The notes below the pieces were generated by a model. It made no database searches, had not been told where the DNA came from, and was given only the letters and a program-made list of their open reading frames with translations. From NCBI GenBank assembly GCA_012517205.1, contig JAAYVL010000022.1, positions 1-64,000 of the forward strand: DNA of 64,000 bases. The letters are read 5' to 3'. Position numbers and translations under genes: made by a program. This DNA comes from Verrucomicrobiota bacterium (GTDB lineage Bacteria > Verrucomicrobiota > Verrucomicrobiia > Limisphaerales > UBA8199). Positions within the stretch are counted from its first letter, which is position 1, and the number at the start of each line of letters is the position of its first letter. This document shows positions 53,301-64,000 of this stretch, piece after piece.

Positions 53301-53463
53301 TGAGCGGCCTTATGGTTTCTGGCGAGGGAGAGGGTATTCGTTCGGCGGATTTCGAGTATGTCGGGGGGATTGGGGTTGTGGACGGTTTTCAGCCGTCGGC
53401 CGGAGGGTTCCGCTGGCGTCACGAAGATATTGCGTTTTTTCAGGAAGATGTTAAGGTGGGGAT

Positions 53464-53619
53464 ATGGCTGGATATCGCAGGCCACTTTCCCGCAGTGAAT
53501 TGCGGCAAATAAGACGACAGAAGGGGCGCATCATTATTTGGTGCGGGGTGGCGGTGTTTTTAGCTTTGATTTCGGTGGTTGGCCTGGTTTGCCTGATGTA
53601 CGAAATGGCCCCGCTTTGA
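53464..53619 (+). CDS. Small single-span membrane protein (51 residues)
   Basis: The protein starts MAGYRRPLSRSELRQIRRQK, a basic cytosolic stretch, followed by one hydrophobic helix (about 23-46, with IIIWCGVAVFLALISVVGLV) and a short end. The positive-inside rule gives an N-in orientation. AAGGTGGGG lies just before the ATG and is a fair ribosome-binding site. I recognise no family. It lies between composite repeat copy 2 and topB. Confidence 0.6.
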   Translation: MAGYRRPLSRSELRQIRRQKGRIIIWCGVAVFLALISVVGLVCLMYEMAPL

Positions 53620-53702
53620 CCGGCGCGCCCGGCGGGTTCGCGTGCCGTCCTCCCGCATTGATTTGCCACGACCGTGGCTAAAGTGCTAGTGTGCCGGGTT
53701 AT

Positions 53703-56527
<2,825 letters not shown>

Positions 56528-56531
<4 letters not shown>

Positions 56532-57490
56532 ACGCGGCGGCCCCGGAACCGCCGGTCCCGGATGCGTGGATCGGGAAGTTCCTGCAGCACCTGGCGGCGG
56601 ATCGCGGGGCCTCGGCGTACACGCAGCGCAATTACCGGCAGGCGCTGGAGGAGTTCTGCCGCTGGCGCCAGGCGGAGCGCCTGCCGCCGCCCGGGTGGGA
56701 GGCGTTGCAGCGGGATGATTTCCGCGCGTATGTGCGCTTCCTGGGGCGGCAGAACCTGAGCCGCGCCGCGGTTCAGCTTCGTTTCAGCGCCCTGCGGACC
56801 TTTTACCGGTTTCTCGTGCGGCGGGGGGCTGTGGCGGCGTCGCCCATCCGGAACCTGGCCCTGCCCAAGGTCGCGAAAAGGCTGCCCCGGTTTCTCACGC
56901 CGGAGCAGATGGCCGATCTGCTGGCCGCCCCGCTCAAGCTCCGGCCGCCCCCCGGGCAAGCCGATTCCGCCCGCGCGGCGGCCGTCCTCGCGGCCCGGCG
57001 CGATGTGGCGGTGCTGGAAACCATATATTCCTGCGGCCTGCGCATCAGCGAGCTGTGCGGGTTGACGGCGCAGGATATTGACTGGCATGAACGCGTCGTG
57101 CGCGTGCGCGGCAAAGGCAAAAAGGAGCGGCTCGTTCCCATCGGCGAACCGGCCCTGGCCGCCATTCGAAACTACTGGGCGCTGCTGCCCCAGGCGCCGG
57201 CCGGTGACGCCCCGGTTTTTCTGGCGGGACCAAAGAAGGCCGCCGCCATCGCGCCGCGGCAACTCCAATTGCGGCTGAAGAAACACCTGGCGGCCGCGGG
57301 ATTGGACCCGCACCTGACGCCCCATAAGCTGCGGCATAGCTATGCCACGCACCTGCTTGACGCGGGCGCGGACCTGCGCAGCGTTCAGGAACTGCTCGGG
57401 CATGCACACCTGGTCACGACCCAGGTCTATACCCACCTGACCACGGAACGGCTCAAGCGCGCCTACGACGCCGCCCACCCGCGGGCCTGA
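56528..57490 (+). CDS. Tyrosine recombinase of XerC/XerD type
   Basis: 320 residues from a GTG overlapping the topB stop (GTGA). The SAM-like core-binding domain covers about 11-100. The catalytic set is complete: Arg in LRISEL (about 172), Lys in KGKKER (about 196), HKLR (about 266-269), His in LLGHAHL (about 292) and Tyr in QVYTHL (about 301). Length and spacing match the Xer proteins that resolve chromosome dimers at dif. No integrated element surrounds it, so a housekeeping role is likelier than phage integration. XerC and XerD cannot be told apart here. Confidence 0.9.
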
Positions 57491-57564
57491 ACCGGCGGCG
57501 CCCCGGCGGGCGGGCCGGGGGCGGGGCGCGCAAAATACTGGCAATTTGCCGGCGGGTCATTAGC

Positions 57565-60057
57565 TTGAGCCGCATGATGTACCCGAGCCCGATTTGGATC
57601 CGGACATGGAGCGTGCTGGCCGCGGGGTTGCTGGTGATTGAAATGTCGGGGCTGGCGCGCGCCGCCCTTTCCGCTCCCGTCAGCCGCCCCATCCGCGCCG
57701 TCCTGCGCGAACCGCTGCCGCCCGAGGAGTTGAGCCTCACGGAAGAGGCCGCCGAGGTGGTGGTGGCCGGCCCCACCTTTACTTACCGCGTGCAAAAAGC
57801 GACCGGGCTGGTCAGCGCCGTCCGGGTGGTGCGCGAGGGGCGGGAGGTCATCGCGTCCAGCGGCCCGGCGGAGCTCCAGTTGGATCAATACCGGTTCGCT
57901 TCGGAATTCAACACCGGCAAGCTGGTCGTCGAGCGCGCGGGTAAAGACCAGGCGGTCCTGCGGGTGGAGGGGACGCTGCGCGACCCGGCTCAACGCGGTC
58001 CGGAAGTGGATTACACGCTGCGGCATACGTTCTTCAATGATGGCGTGGTGGTGAGCGCGGTGAAGCTGACGCCGCGCGGGGAATTGCGCGTGGAGCGGGA
58101 GTTGGTGTACCGGCTTTCCGCGCGGGGCCAGCTCAGCCACTACCTGCACAAGACCCGGGGCGAAAACGGCAGCGACGCGGTGCGGGGCAGCCTGCCGCCC
58201 GCCGGCCAGGCAGTTCGTTTTACGGCGGAGACTTCCTGCCTGCAGGTTTTCAGCCCGGCGGCGGCGCTGGCCATTTTTACCGACGGCGGCGCATTGCACC
58301 TGAGCCAGCCGAAGCTGGACACGGCGGTGGTGGAAACCGCCGGGCCCGCGGACGGCCCGGGGCGGATTTCCCTGGCGCAGTACCTGATACGGATCGCCCC
58401 CGGCGACCCGCCCCGCGTGCTGAAAGCGGGCGAGCCGCTCACCTTCCGGGTCGGCCTCAGCGTGGCCCCCAACCGGCGGCCGCATCCCCGGATGCACGAC
58501 CTGCGCATGTTCACCTGGATCGGGGATGAGAAACACCCTTACCCGACGGACGCGGAGATCAGCCGGGTCGCCCAGTTTGGTTTTACGCTGTTCCAGATGC
58601 ACCGCGTGGGGACGCCCGGCCTGCCGCGCCCGCCCGCCGACGAGTTCATGCGGGTGCTGGACAAGGTGCATGAGCTGGGCCTGCTTTTTCTGTGGGAGGA
58701 GAACGCGGATTTGATGTATGACAGCGCGCCCGGGGTGCGGGAGTTGAAGGCCAAAGGCCAGTTCGCCCTCTGGCAGGGGTTCAATTACGGCGGCCGCTAC
58801 ACCGCGGAGATGGACTCCTACTGCGACCTCATCGCCACCTGCCTGGCTTCCCCGAACGGCCTGGCCGAATACCGCCTGGCCAACCTCGCGCGCATGATGG
58901 ACCGGTACGCCGTGGACGGCATTTACCTGGACGACAACCTGGCTTACGGCAACTGCACGCTGGCGCGCGAGCATGGGCATCCGCGCGAGGTCTATGATTG
59001 CCTGATCGAATTGCATGAGATGAACTGGTGCCGCCGCGAGCTGTTGCGCCGCCGCTGCCCGCATACGGTGCTGGTCAGCCACAGCACGCGGGCTTTTGTC
59101 CTGCCGGTAGTGTGCAATTTCGACGCGCTGATCTATGGCGAAGGCTATTCCTTTGGTTCGCTGACGGATTACTGGAGCTATTTTGGCTTCGCCCATTGTC
59201 TTCCCGCCCAGGGCATGATCTGGCCCGGCGGCCAGGATATCGAGCGCTGCCCGGCGTCGCTGGTTTATAACTACGACCTGCTCACCGGCGGGGGCCAATA
59301 CAGCCAGATTGACTGGCGCCTCTTTCCGCACAAGTTTCCGCATGCCAAAGGCGTCACCCCCCCCGAACCCTTCTACACCCAGGCCTACAACCTGGCCCAG
59401 TATGACTTCGGAATGTACGAGTCCCGGATCTGGCGGTTTGTGGATGCCGCCGACCTGTTCGCGGCCACGGCGCCCCAAACGTTCGCGACGGTGTATCGCA
59501 ACCAGACGTGGGGAGACTGGCTGATTCCCGTCGCCAACATGGCGAACCAGGACGTCAAGACCGCCCTGGCTTTTCATTCCCCCGAGGCGCTGGGATTCGA
59601 GCCGCATAAAGACTACGTGCTGTTCAACGTTCATCGGCGGCTCGCGCGGAAGTTGCGGGGCGACGCTCTGAACGCGGCGTTCAGCGACCTCGCTATTTCC
59701 GGGGGGAGCCTGCAGCTCTTTTACCTGCGTGAAGCGCCAGGGCAAGCGCCTTTCCATCTGTGGGGCGGCAAGCGAATCTCGGAGCGGTGGGATGCCTCGG
59801 CCCGCAAGCTCACGGTGAGCCTGGACGGCCCGGCGGGGCGGCAGGATACCGTGTTCCTGGCCGGGGCCAACCACGGTCTGCAATTGGTTCTGGCCGGAGG
59901 CGCGCCGGCGCGGTTCTTCTTCGACCCGGCCCAGGGGCTGGTTCACGGGCAGGTGACCTTCACTGCCAAACCCCTGACCCTCGAAGCGCACTATTCCGTC
60001 AGCGGCACCAACCGGTTGCCCCACAAGGTGGCGGCGCCCGCAAGCCCGTACTTCTAA
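57565..60057 (+). CDS. Large secreted glycoside-hydrolase-like protein
   Basis: 830 residues. An N-terminal signal (about 12-34, RTWSVLAAGLLVIEMSGLARA) is followed by a beta-sandwich half (about 60-310). A barrel-like half follows, with MFTWIGDEKHPYPTDAEIS, GLLFLWEENADLMYDSAPG, YAVDGIYLDDNLAYGNCT and FDALIYGEGYSF. The last two segments supply strand-end Asp and Glu of the kind used in retaining glycosidases. A C-terminal beta-domain ends the protein. I cannot name its family with certainty. It is convergent with another protein of similar layout at 60259-62577. Confidence 0.7.
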   Translation: MSRMMYPSPIWIRTWSVLAAGLLVIEMSGLARAALSAPVSRPIRAVLREPLPPEELSLTEEAAEVVVAGPTFTYRVQKATGLVSAVRVVREGREVIASSGPAELQLDQYRFASEFNTGKLVVERAGKDQAVLRVEGTLRDPAQRGPEVDYTLRHTFFNDGVVVSAVKLTPRGELRVERELVYRLSARGQLSHYLHKTRGENGSDAVRGSLPPAGQAVRFTAETSCLQVFSPAAALAIFTDGGALHLSQPKLDTAVVETAGPADGPGRISLAQYLIRIAPGDPPRVLKAGEPLTFRVGLSVAPNRRPHPRMHDLRMFTWIGDEKHPYPTDAEISRVAQFGFTLFQMHRVGTPGLPRPPADEFMRVLDKVHELGLLFLWEENADLMYDSAPGVRELKAKGQFALWQGFNYGGRYTAEMDSYCDLIATCLASPNGLAEYRLANLARMMDRYAVDGIYLDDNLAYGNCTLAREHGHPREVYDCLIELHEMNWCRRELLRRRCPHTVLVSHSTRAFVLPVVCNFDALIYGEGYSFGSLTDYWSYFGFAHCLPAQGMIWPGGQDIERCPASLVYNYDLLTGGGQYSQIDWRLFPHKFPHAKGVTPPEPFYTQAYNLAQYDFGMYESRIWRFVDAADLFAATAPQTFATVYRNQTWGDWLIPVANMANQDVKTALAFHSPEALGFEPHKDYVLFNVHRRLARKLRGDALNAAFSDLAISGGSLQLFYLREAPGQAPFHLWGGKRISERWDASARKLTVSLDGPAGRQDTVFLAGANHGLQLVLAGGAPARFFFDPAQGLVHGQVTFTAKPLTLEAHYSVSGTNRLPHKVAAPASPYF

Positions 60058-60258
60058 CCGCCGGATTTCAGCTTCCGAAGGAACCGGCAACCGCCCGCCG
60101 CGCGAAGGCGCGCCGCCTGCAAGCGTCTTTCCTTTTCCCCGCTGACCGCCTGCCTGCGGGCGGCGTGGTACGGGCGAAACCCGCGGGCGGGAAACGCTTT
60201 TGCCCGTTCGCCGGGCGCGGCGGGCTGCCGGGGCGGGTCTTTGATGGGTGCTCGGCGC

Positions 60259-62577
60259 TTACGGAACCGCCAGTTCCAGGATGCGGGCGGCCCGGGGGGG
60301 CAGCTCCATTTCCATTTCGGAGCCGAGCTGGCGCAGGGTGCCAAGCTGCCGACGGCCGGTTTCATCCAGCAGATGGACCCGGGCGCGGCGCGGCAGGCCG
60401 TAGCGGTCGGCGGGGAAGTGGAGAGTGACGCGGGTGGGTTCGTCCGCGATGCTGACAATCGCGATGCCCACCTTGCCGTCCGGCGCCTGCCAGGCGGCGG
60501 CCAGCGCCAGCGGGCTGGTTTTCTGGAATGCCGTCAGGCCTCCCTCCCGCCCGGCGTAGATCGAGAGGCGCGACATGTCCAGGGTGGCCGTCGGGGCCTG
60601 GAGCCGCGGGGGGCGCAGGAAGGTTCCGCGCAGGAGATAATTTTCGGCGCGGTGGCGGAGGCGCGCCAGGCGCAGCACAAAGTCCAATTCCTCGGCGCGC
60701 TCGGTCAACTGGTTCGGGAGGAAATTGGCCAGGGTGGGTTGCTGCCCCCAGACAAAGGCCCGCGCCTGTTCGAGGCAGAATTGGCGGGCATATTTCCGGT
60801 CGAGGAGCTTGAGCGGCTCGGCGGGCGCGGACTCTGCCGGCCACAGGTCGTCGTAGGGCGGCATGGTCAGCGAAGCGTAGTTGCCATAGGTGATGGCGAA
60901 AGGATGGTACACCGCCGGCCAGAACGGAAGGGGATCCCAGCCATCGGGGGCGGCGTAGCGTTCGCGGCTGATTTCCAGGCCGAGCATCAGATCGAGGTAG
61001 GGCAGCCAGCATTCGCCGCAACCCTCCCCCGCCAGCACCACCGGCTCGCGGCGGTCGGCGCAGCGGCGGCGGATGTCCGCCTGGAGCGCCTGGAACCCTT
61101 TCATCCAGTAAACGCCGCCGCCCACGGGGTGTCCGTGCTGGGGGTCGAAACACGCCAGGCTGGTGCAGGCCTGGTCCATGTAGATGCCGTTCACGCCCAG
61201 TTCCTGGACCGCGCGCTCGGCCAGGCCGGCGTATTTATCCCGCCAGAAGGCGGTGCCCATGCACATCGTCGCGCAGGGTTGGCGGGTGAAGGTGTTATAG
61301 ACTTCCGGGTGAATCTGGCCGTCCGGGCCTTTGACGGCGAACCGCGCGGCGGCTTCATTGGTCCAGCTTGGGGTGGTCATGCCCCAGAGCCGCTGGTTCA
61401 TATACACCAGGGTGCGGATGTCTTTGGCCTGCGCGCGGGTCAAGGCGTTGGTGAAACTCTCGGCGCCCTCGCGGGGCGGCAGGTATTCCGGGAAACCGGC
61501 GTCGTAGGAGCAGCCATGCCACCAGTGCCAGAAGACGCTGACCGGCAGGCCCAGTTTTTCCCGCAGAACCATCGCCGGTTCGAGCACGCCCGGCGAGCGG
61601 CCGCGGTTCCAGACCCACAGCGCGGTGTTAAGCGCCCAGTCGGACACCCGGCCGCGCGCCAGCCGGCTTTCCCGGGCCCAGGGCTGGTTGGTTGCCCAGG
61701 CGCGGTAGCGCTCGGCGGCTGTGAACCAGTCGCCGGTGAAAGTCCCGAGTTGGACGGCGTAAGGCAGGCGCCAGGCCGGGACCGCTGCCGGGCGGCGCTC
61801 GGGCAGGTGCGCGATTTCGCAGTGCAGGCGGTTTTCGCGGTCGCCGAAGAACGCAAAGTCTTTGTTGAACCCGGCGGTATCGTTGCAGGCCACATACAGC
61901 CCCGGCCCATCCTGTTGGTAAAACGCCAGGCATTGCAGGGACAGATGGCCGGGATAGCTCCATTGGAACCGCCGCCCGTTCCCCGCCGGGCCGGCAAAGA
62001 CCTGGCGCGGCTCGGTGGCGAGATACCCCATCCATGCCGGCACGGCCAGCCGCTCGTTGGCTTGGCACGGGATGTTTATGATGCGCGGAAAGCGGACGTG
62101 GGTGAGGCTCAATGCATTCAGACCGCTGACCGCCAGTTCCCAGTGGCTCATGGGTTGCCCGGCGTCCAGCCGCACCACCGCTTCCACGCGCAGTTCCGGC
62201 GCCGCCGGCAGTCCAAACTTTTCCCAGGTCAGGCGCAGCCCGGAGGGCTTGCGGTCAAGCGGTTGGGCGCGAAAGGACTGCGCGGATGACGCCGTCAGGG
62301 TCTGGTTGGCCGGCGCGAGCGTTAATTCCCAGAGCGGCGCTCCGGAGGGCATCGTGCCCGCAAAGTTCTGGCGCGTATGCGCGTCGGTGAACTCCACCAG
62401 GTCCCCGTGCTCGGGGCTGAAAGCGATTATCAGCCGGTCATTGGCGAGCCGGCAGGTGTTGGCATCCGCAGAGGCAAGGGGGGGGCCTGGCAGCGCAAGC
62501 AGCAGCACCAGGGCCGCGCGGCCCGGATGGGTCAGCACCAAAGGGTTCACGAAGTTATGAAGTGTGGGCAGTTTCAT
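60259..62577 (-). CDS. DUF6259-like secreted glycoside-hydrolase-like protein
   Basis: 772 residues from MKLPTLHNFVNPLV; a start seven codons earlier is also open. A signal segment (AALVLLLALPGPPLASA) is followed by a beta-rich N-terminal half and a barrel half with VFWHWWHGCSYDAGFPEYLP, LGVNGIYMDQACTSLACFD (Asp at a strand end) and PVVLAGEGCGECWLPYLDLM (Glu at the next). These fit the DUF6259 group, distantly related to GH36/GH31-type barrels. Its substrate is unknown. The 201-base gap to the convergent gene holds nothing notable. Confidence 0.7.
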   Translation of the reverse strand: MKLPTLHNFVNPLVLTHPGRAALVLLLALPGPPLASADANTCRLANDRLIIAFSPEHGDLVEFTDAHTRQNFAGTMPSGAPLWELTLAPANQTLTASSAQSFRAQPLDRKPSGLRLTWEKFGLPAAPELRVEAVVRLDAGQPMSHWELAVSGLNALSLTHVRFPRIINIPCQANERLAVPAWMGYLATEPRQVFAGPAGNGRRFQWSYPGHLSLQCLAFYQQDGPGLYVACNDTAGFNKDFAFFGDRENRLHCEIAHLPERRPAAVPAWRLPYAVQLGTFTGDWFTAAERYRAWATNQPWARESRLARGRVSDWALNTALWVWNRGRSPGVLEPAMVLREKLGLPVSVFWHWWHGCSYDAGFPEYLPPREGAESFTNALTRAQAKDIRTLVYMNQRLWGMTTPSWTNEAAARFAVKGPDGQIHPEVYNTFTRQPCATMCMGTAFWRDKYAGLAERAVQELGVNGIYMDQACTSLACFDPQHGHPVGGGVYWMKGFQALQADIRRRCADRREPVVLAGEGCGECWLPYLDLMLGLEISRERYAAPDGWDPLPFWPAVYHPFAITYGNYASLTMPPYDDLWPAESAPAEPLKLLDRKYARQFCLEQARAFVWGQQPTLANFLPNQLTERAEELDFVLRLARLRHRAENYLLRGTFLRPPRLQAPTATLDMSRLSIYAGREGGLTAFQKTSPLALAAAWQAPDGKVGIAIVSIADEPTRVTLHFPADRYGLPRRARVHLLDETGRRQLGTLRQLGSEMEMELPPRAARILELAVP

Positions 62578-62862
62578 CTGGCCGCAAGGCTGGCTCAAAC
62601 GGAAGGCCTGAACAATAAAAAACCGGCGGCGGGCAGTTGGGGCGGGGAAGGTTCTTTCTGGGGCGGCGTGCGCACCGCAGGCTGCATTGGCGCCGCCGGG
62701 AACCGCAGTCGCCGGCCTTTTCCTGCTCGACTTGGGGCGCCACCATCGCTTACGTTGCGCCTTGCCGTGGGCATGCCTGGCGCATTATCCGAATGGGGGC
62801 GGAAAAGTGGAACGAGATAGCGAAGAGCGTGTCTAACTTTCCCAAGCGCAGGCTTTGCGGGT

Positions 62863-62939
62863 GCGTCCGTAGCTCAATTGGATAGAGCTTCTGACTTCGG
62901 ATCAGAAGGTTGCAGGTTCGAGTCCTGCCGGACGCGCCA
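62863..62939 (+). tRNA. tRNA-Arg (anticodon UCG)
   Basis: 77 bases including an encoded CCA. The acceptor GCGTCCG pairs with CGGACGC. The D-arm is GCTCAATTGGATAGAGC. The anticodon stem TCTGA/TCAGA holds the loop CTTCGGA, giving TCG, which reads CGA and related arginine codons. The T-arm is GCAGG-TTCGAGT-CCTGC. All stems are perfect. No island appears directly downstream of its 3' end. Confidence 0.97.
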
Positions 62940-63203
62940 GTTAAGAATGGAGTAGCTTGAGGAGAACCGGCCCGTTTCGCACAAGCCGCAATTTAACCGT
63001 TAGCTTGCTGGGCACTGCGATGGGGCAGAACCTTGCCGGCCTGCGGGTTGCGGTTTTTGTCGGCGTGGTTTCGGTTTTTGCCGCTAAGTATGAAGAAGGC
63101 CACGGCTCCGGGCTTGTGGGGGCTGGCTATACCGGGACGAGCCGAGAGCGAGTTGGGCGGATTCCAGGCTTGCGCGTTGGTGGGGAATGTTCAGACTTGG
63201 CGT

Positions 63204-64000
63204 ATGCGAATGAATACAAACTTGGGCGGCATTCTGGCGGGAGTGTTAATGGCGTCCTCCTTGTTTGCCCAGCAGGCGACGGACCCATACATGGGCGATT
63301 GGCAGGGCGAGATCAGCGTCAATGATGAATCCCAAAAGGTGGGGGTTTATATGATCCCGCTGGGCGGGGGAAAGTACGAGGCGCGGCTGGTATCAGATTT
63401 TCTTCAGCGCGGACCGTATCTTTACCGGTTGAAAGGTGAGATTCGCGACGGGCAGGTCAGGTTCATGGATGACATCCCCTTTGATATAAGCCGGGTGTTT
63501 GGCACCACGGGAAACGGGGTGGTGCTAAGCGCGGCTTTGTGGTCCGGCGCTGTTGAGGGCGGGAACGCCCGGGGGACGATGGCGGGCCGGTTGCGCGGCA
63601 CTTTTGAATGGAAGCAGACACAACGGATATCGCCGGAACTGGGCAAGGCGCCCCCGGCGGGAGCGATAGTGCTTTTTGACGGGAAGAACCTGGACCAGTG
63701 GCGGCACCGCGAGGAGGGCAAGCCGGTGAAATGGAAGGTGCTGCCCGATGGGGTGATGGAAGTAAACGGCGGTGACATCATGTCCCGGGAGAAGTTCCTC
63801 GATCAGCGGGTTCACCTGGAGTTCCGATTGCCGTATATGCCGACCGCCTTTGGCCAGGGCCGGGCTAACAGCGGAGTTTATTTGCAGGGACGCTACGAGG
63901 TGCAGGTGCTGGACAGTTACGGGCTGGAAGGGCAGGACAACGAATGCGGCGGCGTTTACACCGTGAGCCGGCCCCGGGTGAATATGTGCGCCCCGCCGTT
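63204..64000 (+). CDS. Secreted DUF1080 (3-keto-disaccharide hydrolase) protein, cut by window end
   Basis: At least 265 residues from MRMNTNLGG; the frame is open to the window edge. The signal peptide ends near SSLFAQQ. A first beta-rich part (about 25-145) has GDWQGEISVNDESQ. It is followed by the DUF1080 lectin-like domain starting AIVLFDGKNLDQWRHRE (about 155), with GRANSGVYLQGRYEVQVLDS and ECGGVYTVSRPRVNMCAP. DUF1080 members include enzymes acting on 3-keto-sugars and are very abundant in Verrucomicrobiota and Planctomycetota. An ATG two codons later is an alternative start. Confidence 0.85.
   Translation, partial: MRMNTNLGGILAGVLMASSLFAQQATDPYMGDWQGEISVNDESQKVGVYMIPLGGGKYEARLVSDFLQRGPYLYRLKGEIRDGQVRFMDDIPFDISRVFGTTGNGVVLSAALWSGAVEGGNARGTMAGRLRGTFEWKQTQRISPELGKAPPAGAIVLFDGKNLDQWRHREEGKPVKWKVLPDGVMEVNGGDIMSREKFLDQRVHLEFRLPYMPTAFGQGRANSGVYLQGRYEVQVLDSYGLEGQDNECGGVYTVSRPRVNMCAPP

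Noticed and set aside
62957..63325. 122-residue frame after tRNA-Arg
   Set aside because: It overlaps the start of the well-supported DUF1080 gene out of frame and has no recognisable content.

Overview
The window looks like part of a chromosome from an uncultivated Verrucomicrobiota bacterium, probably of the Pedosphaera/Limisphaera type. This is inferred from gene content, not from a marker gene. The supporting content is: many secreted DUF6259/DUF1080-type and TIM-barrel proteins, a secreted protein whose C-terminal module is common in this phylum, futalosine-route menaquinone synthesis (mqnD), squalene-hopene cyclase, a B12-dependent ribonucleotide reductase and generally high G+C. No rRNA gene, CRISPR array, transposase or prophage is visible.

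Layout. Positions 1-1967 are accessory. They hold a truncated AbiEi-family antitoxin gene, a 276-base nested inverted-repeat element and a tRNA-3'-end-like sequence that may mark the edge of an integrated island. Core genes begin at hisS (1968). Next come rpsP-khpA-trmD-rplS (minus strand, no rimM), a membrane-anchored TPR protein, nrdJ, der, a gamma-glutamylcyclotransferase, a DHA2-type efflux pump and a beta-lactamase-fold serine hydrolase. From 15.8 to 18.6 kb lie the first copy of a composite palindromic repeat and two convergent glycosyltransferases. From 18.7 to 24.4 kb is a minus-strand run of four secreted proteins: GH10 xylanase, DUF4623-like protein, neutral-ceramidase-like hydrolase and TIM-barrel protein. 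From 25 to 29.4 kb are a Crp/Fnr regulator, a radical SAM protein, a response regulator, mtnA and a DUF7832-like protein. The purine operon purS-purQ-purL-purF follows, divergent from pgsA-pgpA.

From 35.5 to 44.8 kb come rodZ, a Tat-exported protein, an HD-domain gene with thiM, an RRM RNA-binding protein, mqnD, a UvrD/PcrA helicase and pyrK-pyrD. From 44.8 to 52.9 kb are shc, a rhomboid protease, a phosphoesterase, lepB with a small anchored protein, rnr and an alkyladenine glycosylase. The second copy of the composite repeat precedes a 51-residue membrane protein, then topB translationally coupled to a Xer-type recombinase. The right end has two large convergent secreted sugar-hydrolase-like genes, tRNA-Arg(UCG) and a DUF1080 gene cut by the window edge.

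The most notable undescribed signal is the composite repeat. Two copies, 37 kb apart, each lie in a divergent intergenic region. Each has a 93-base stem-loop with perfect 26-base arms made of a tandem 11-mer, then a TGTCCA-N5-TGGACA palindrome about 90-100 bases on, then a TAGGGTAGGGT box. The 970-1245 cruciform-like element is the second candidate.
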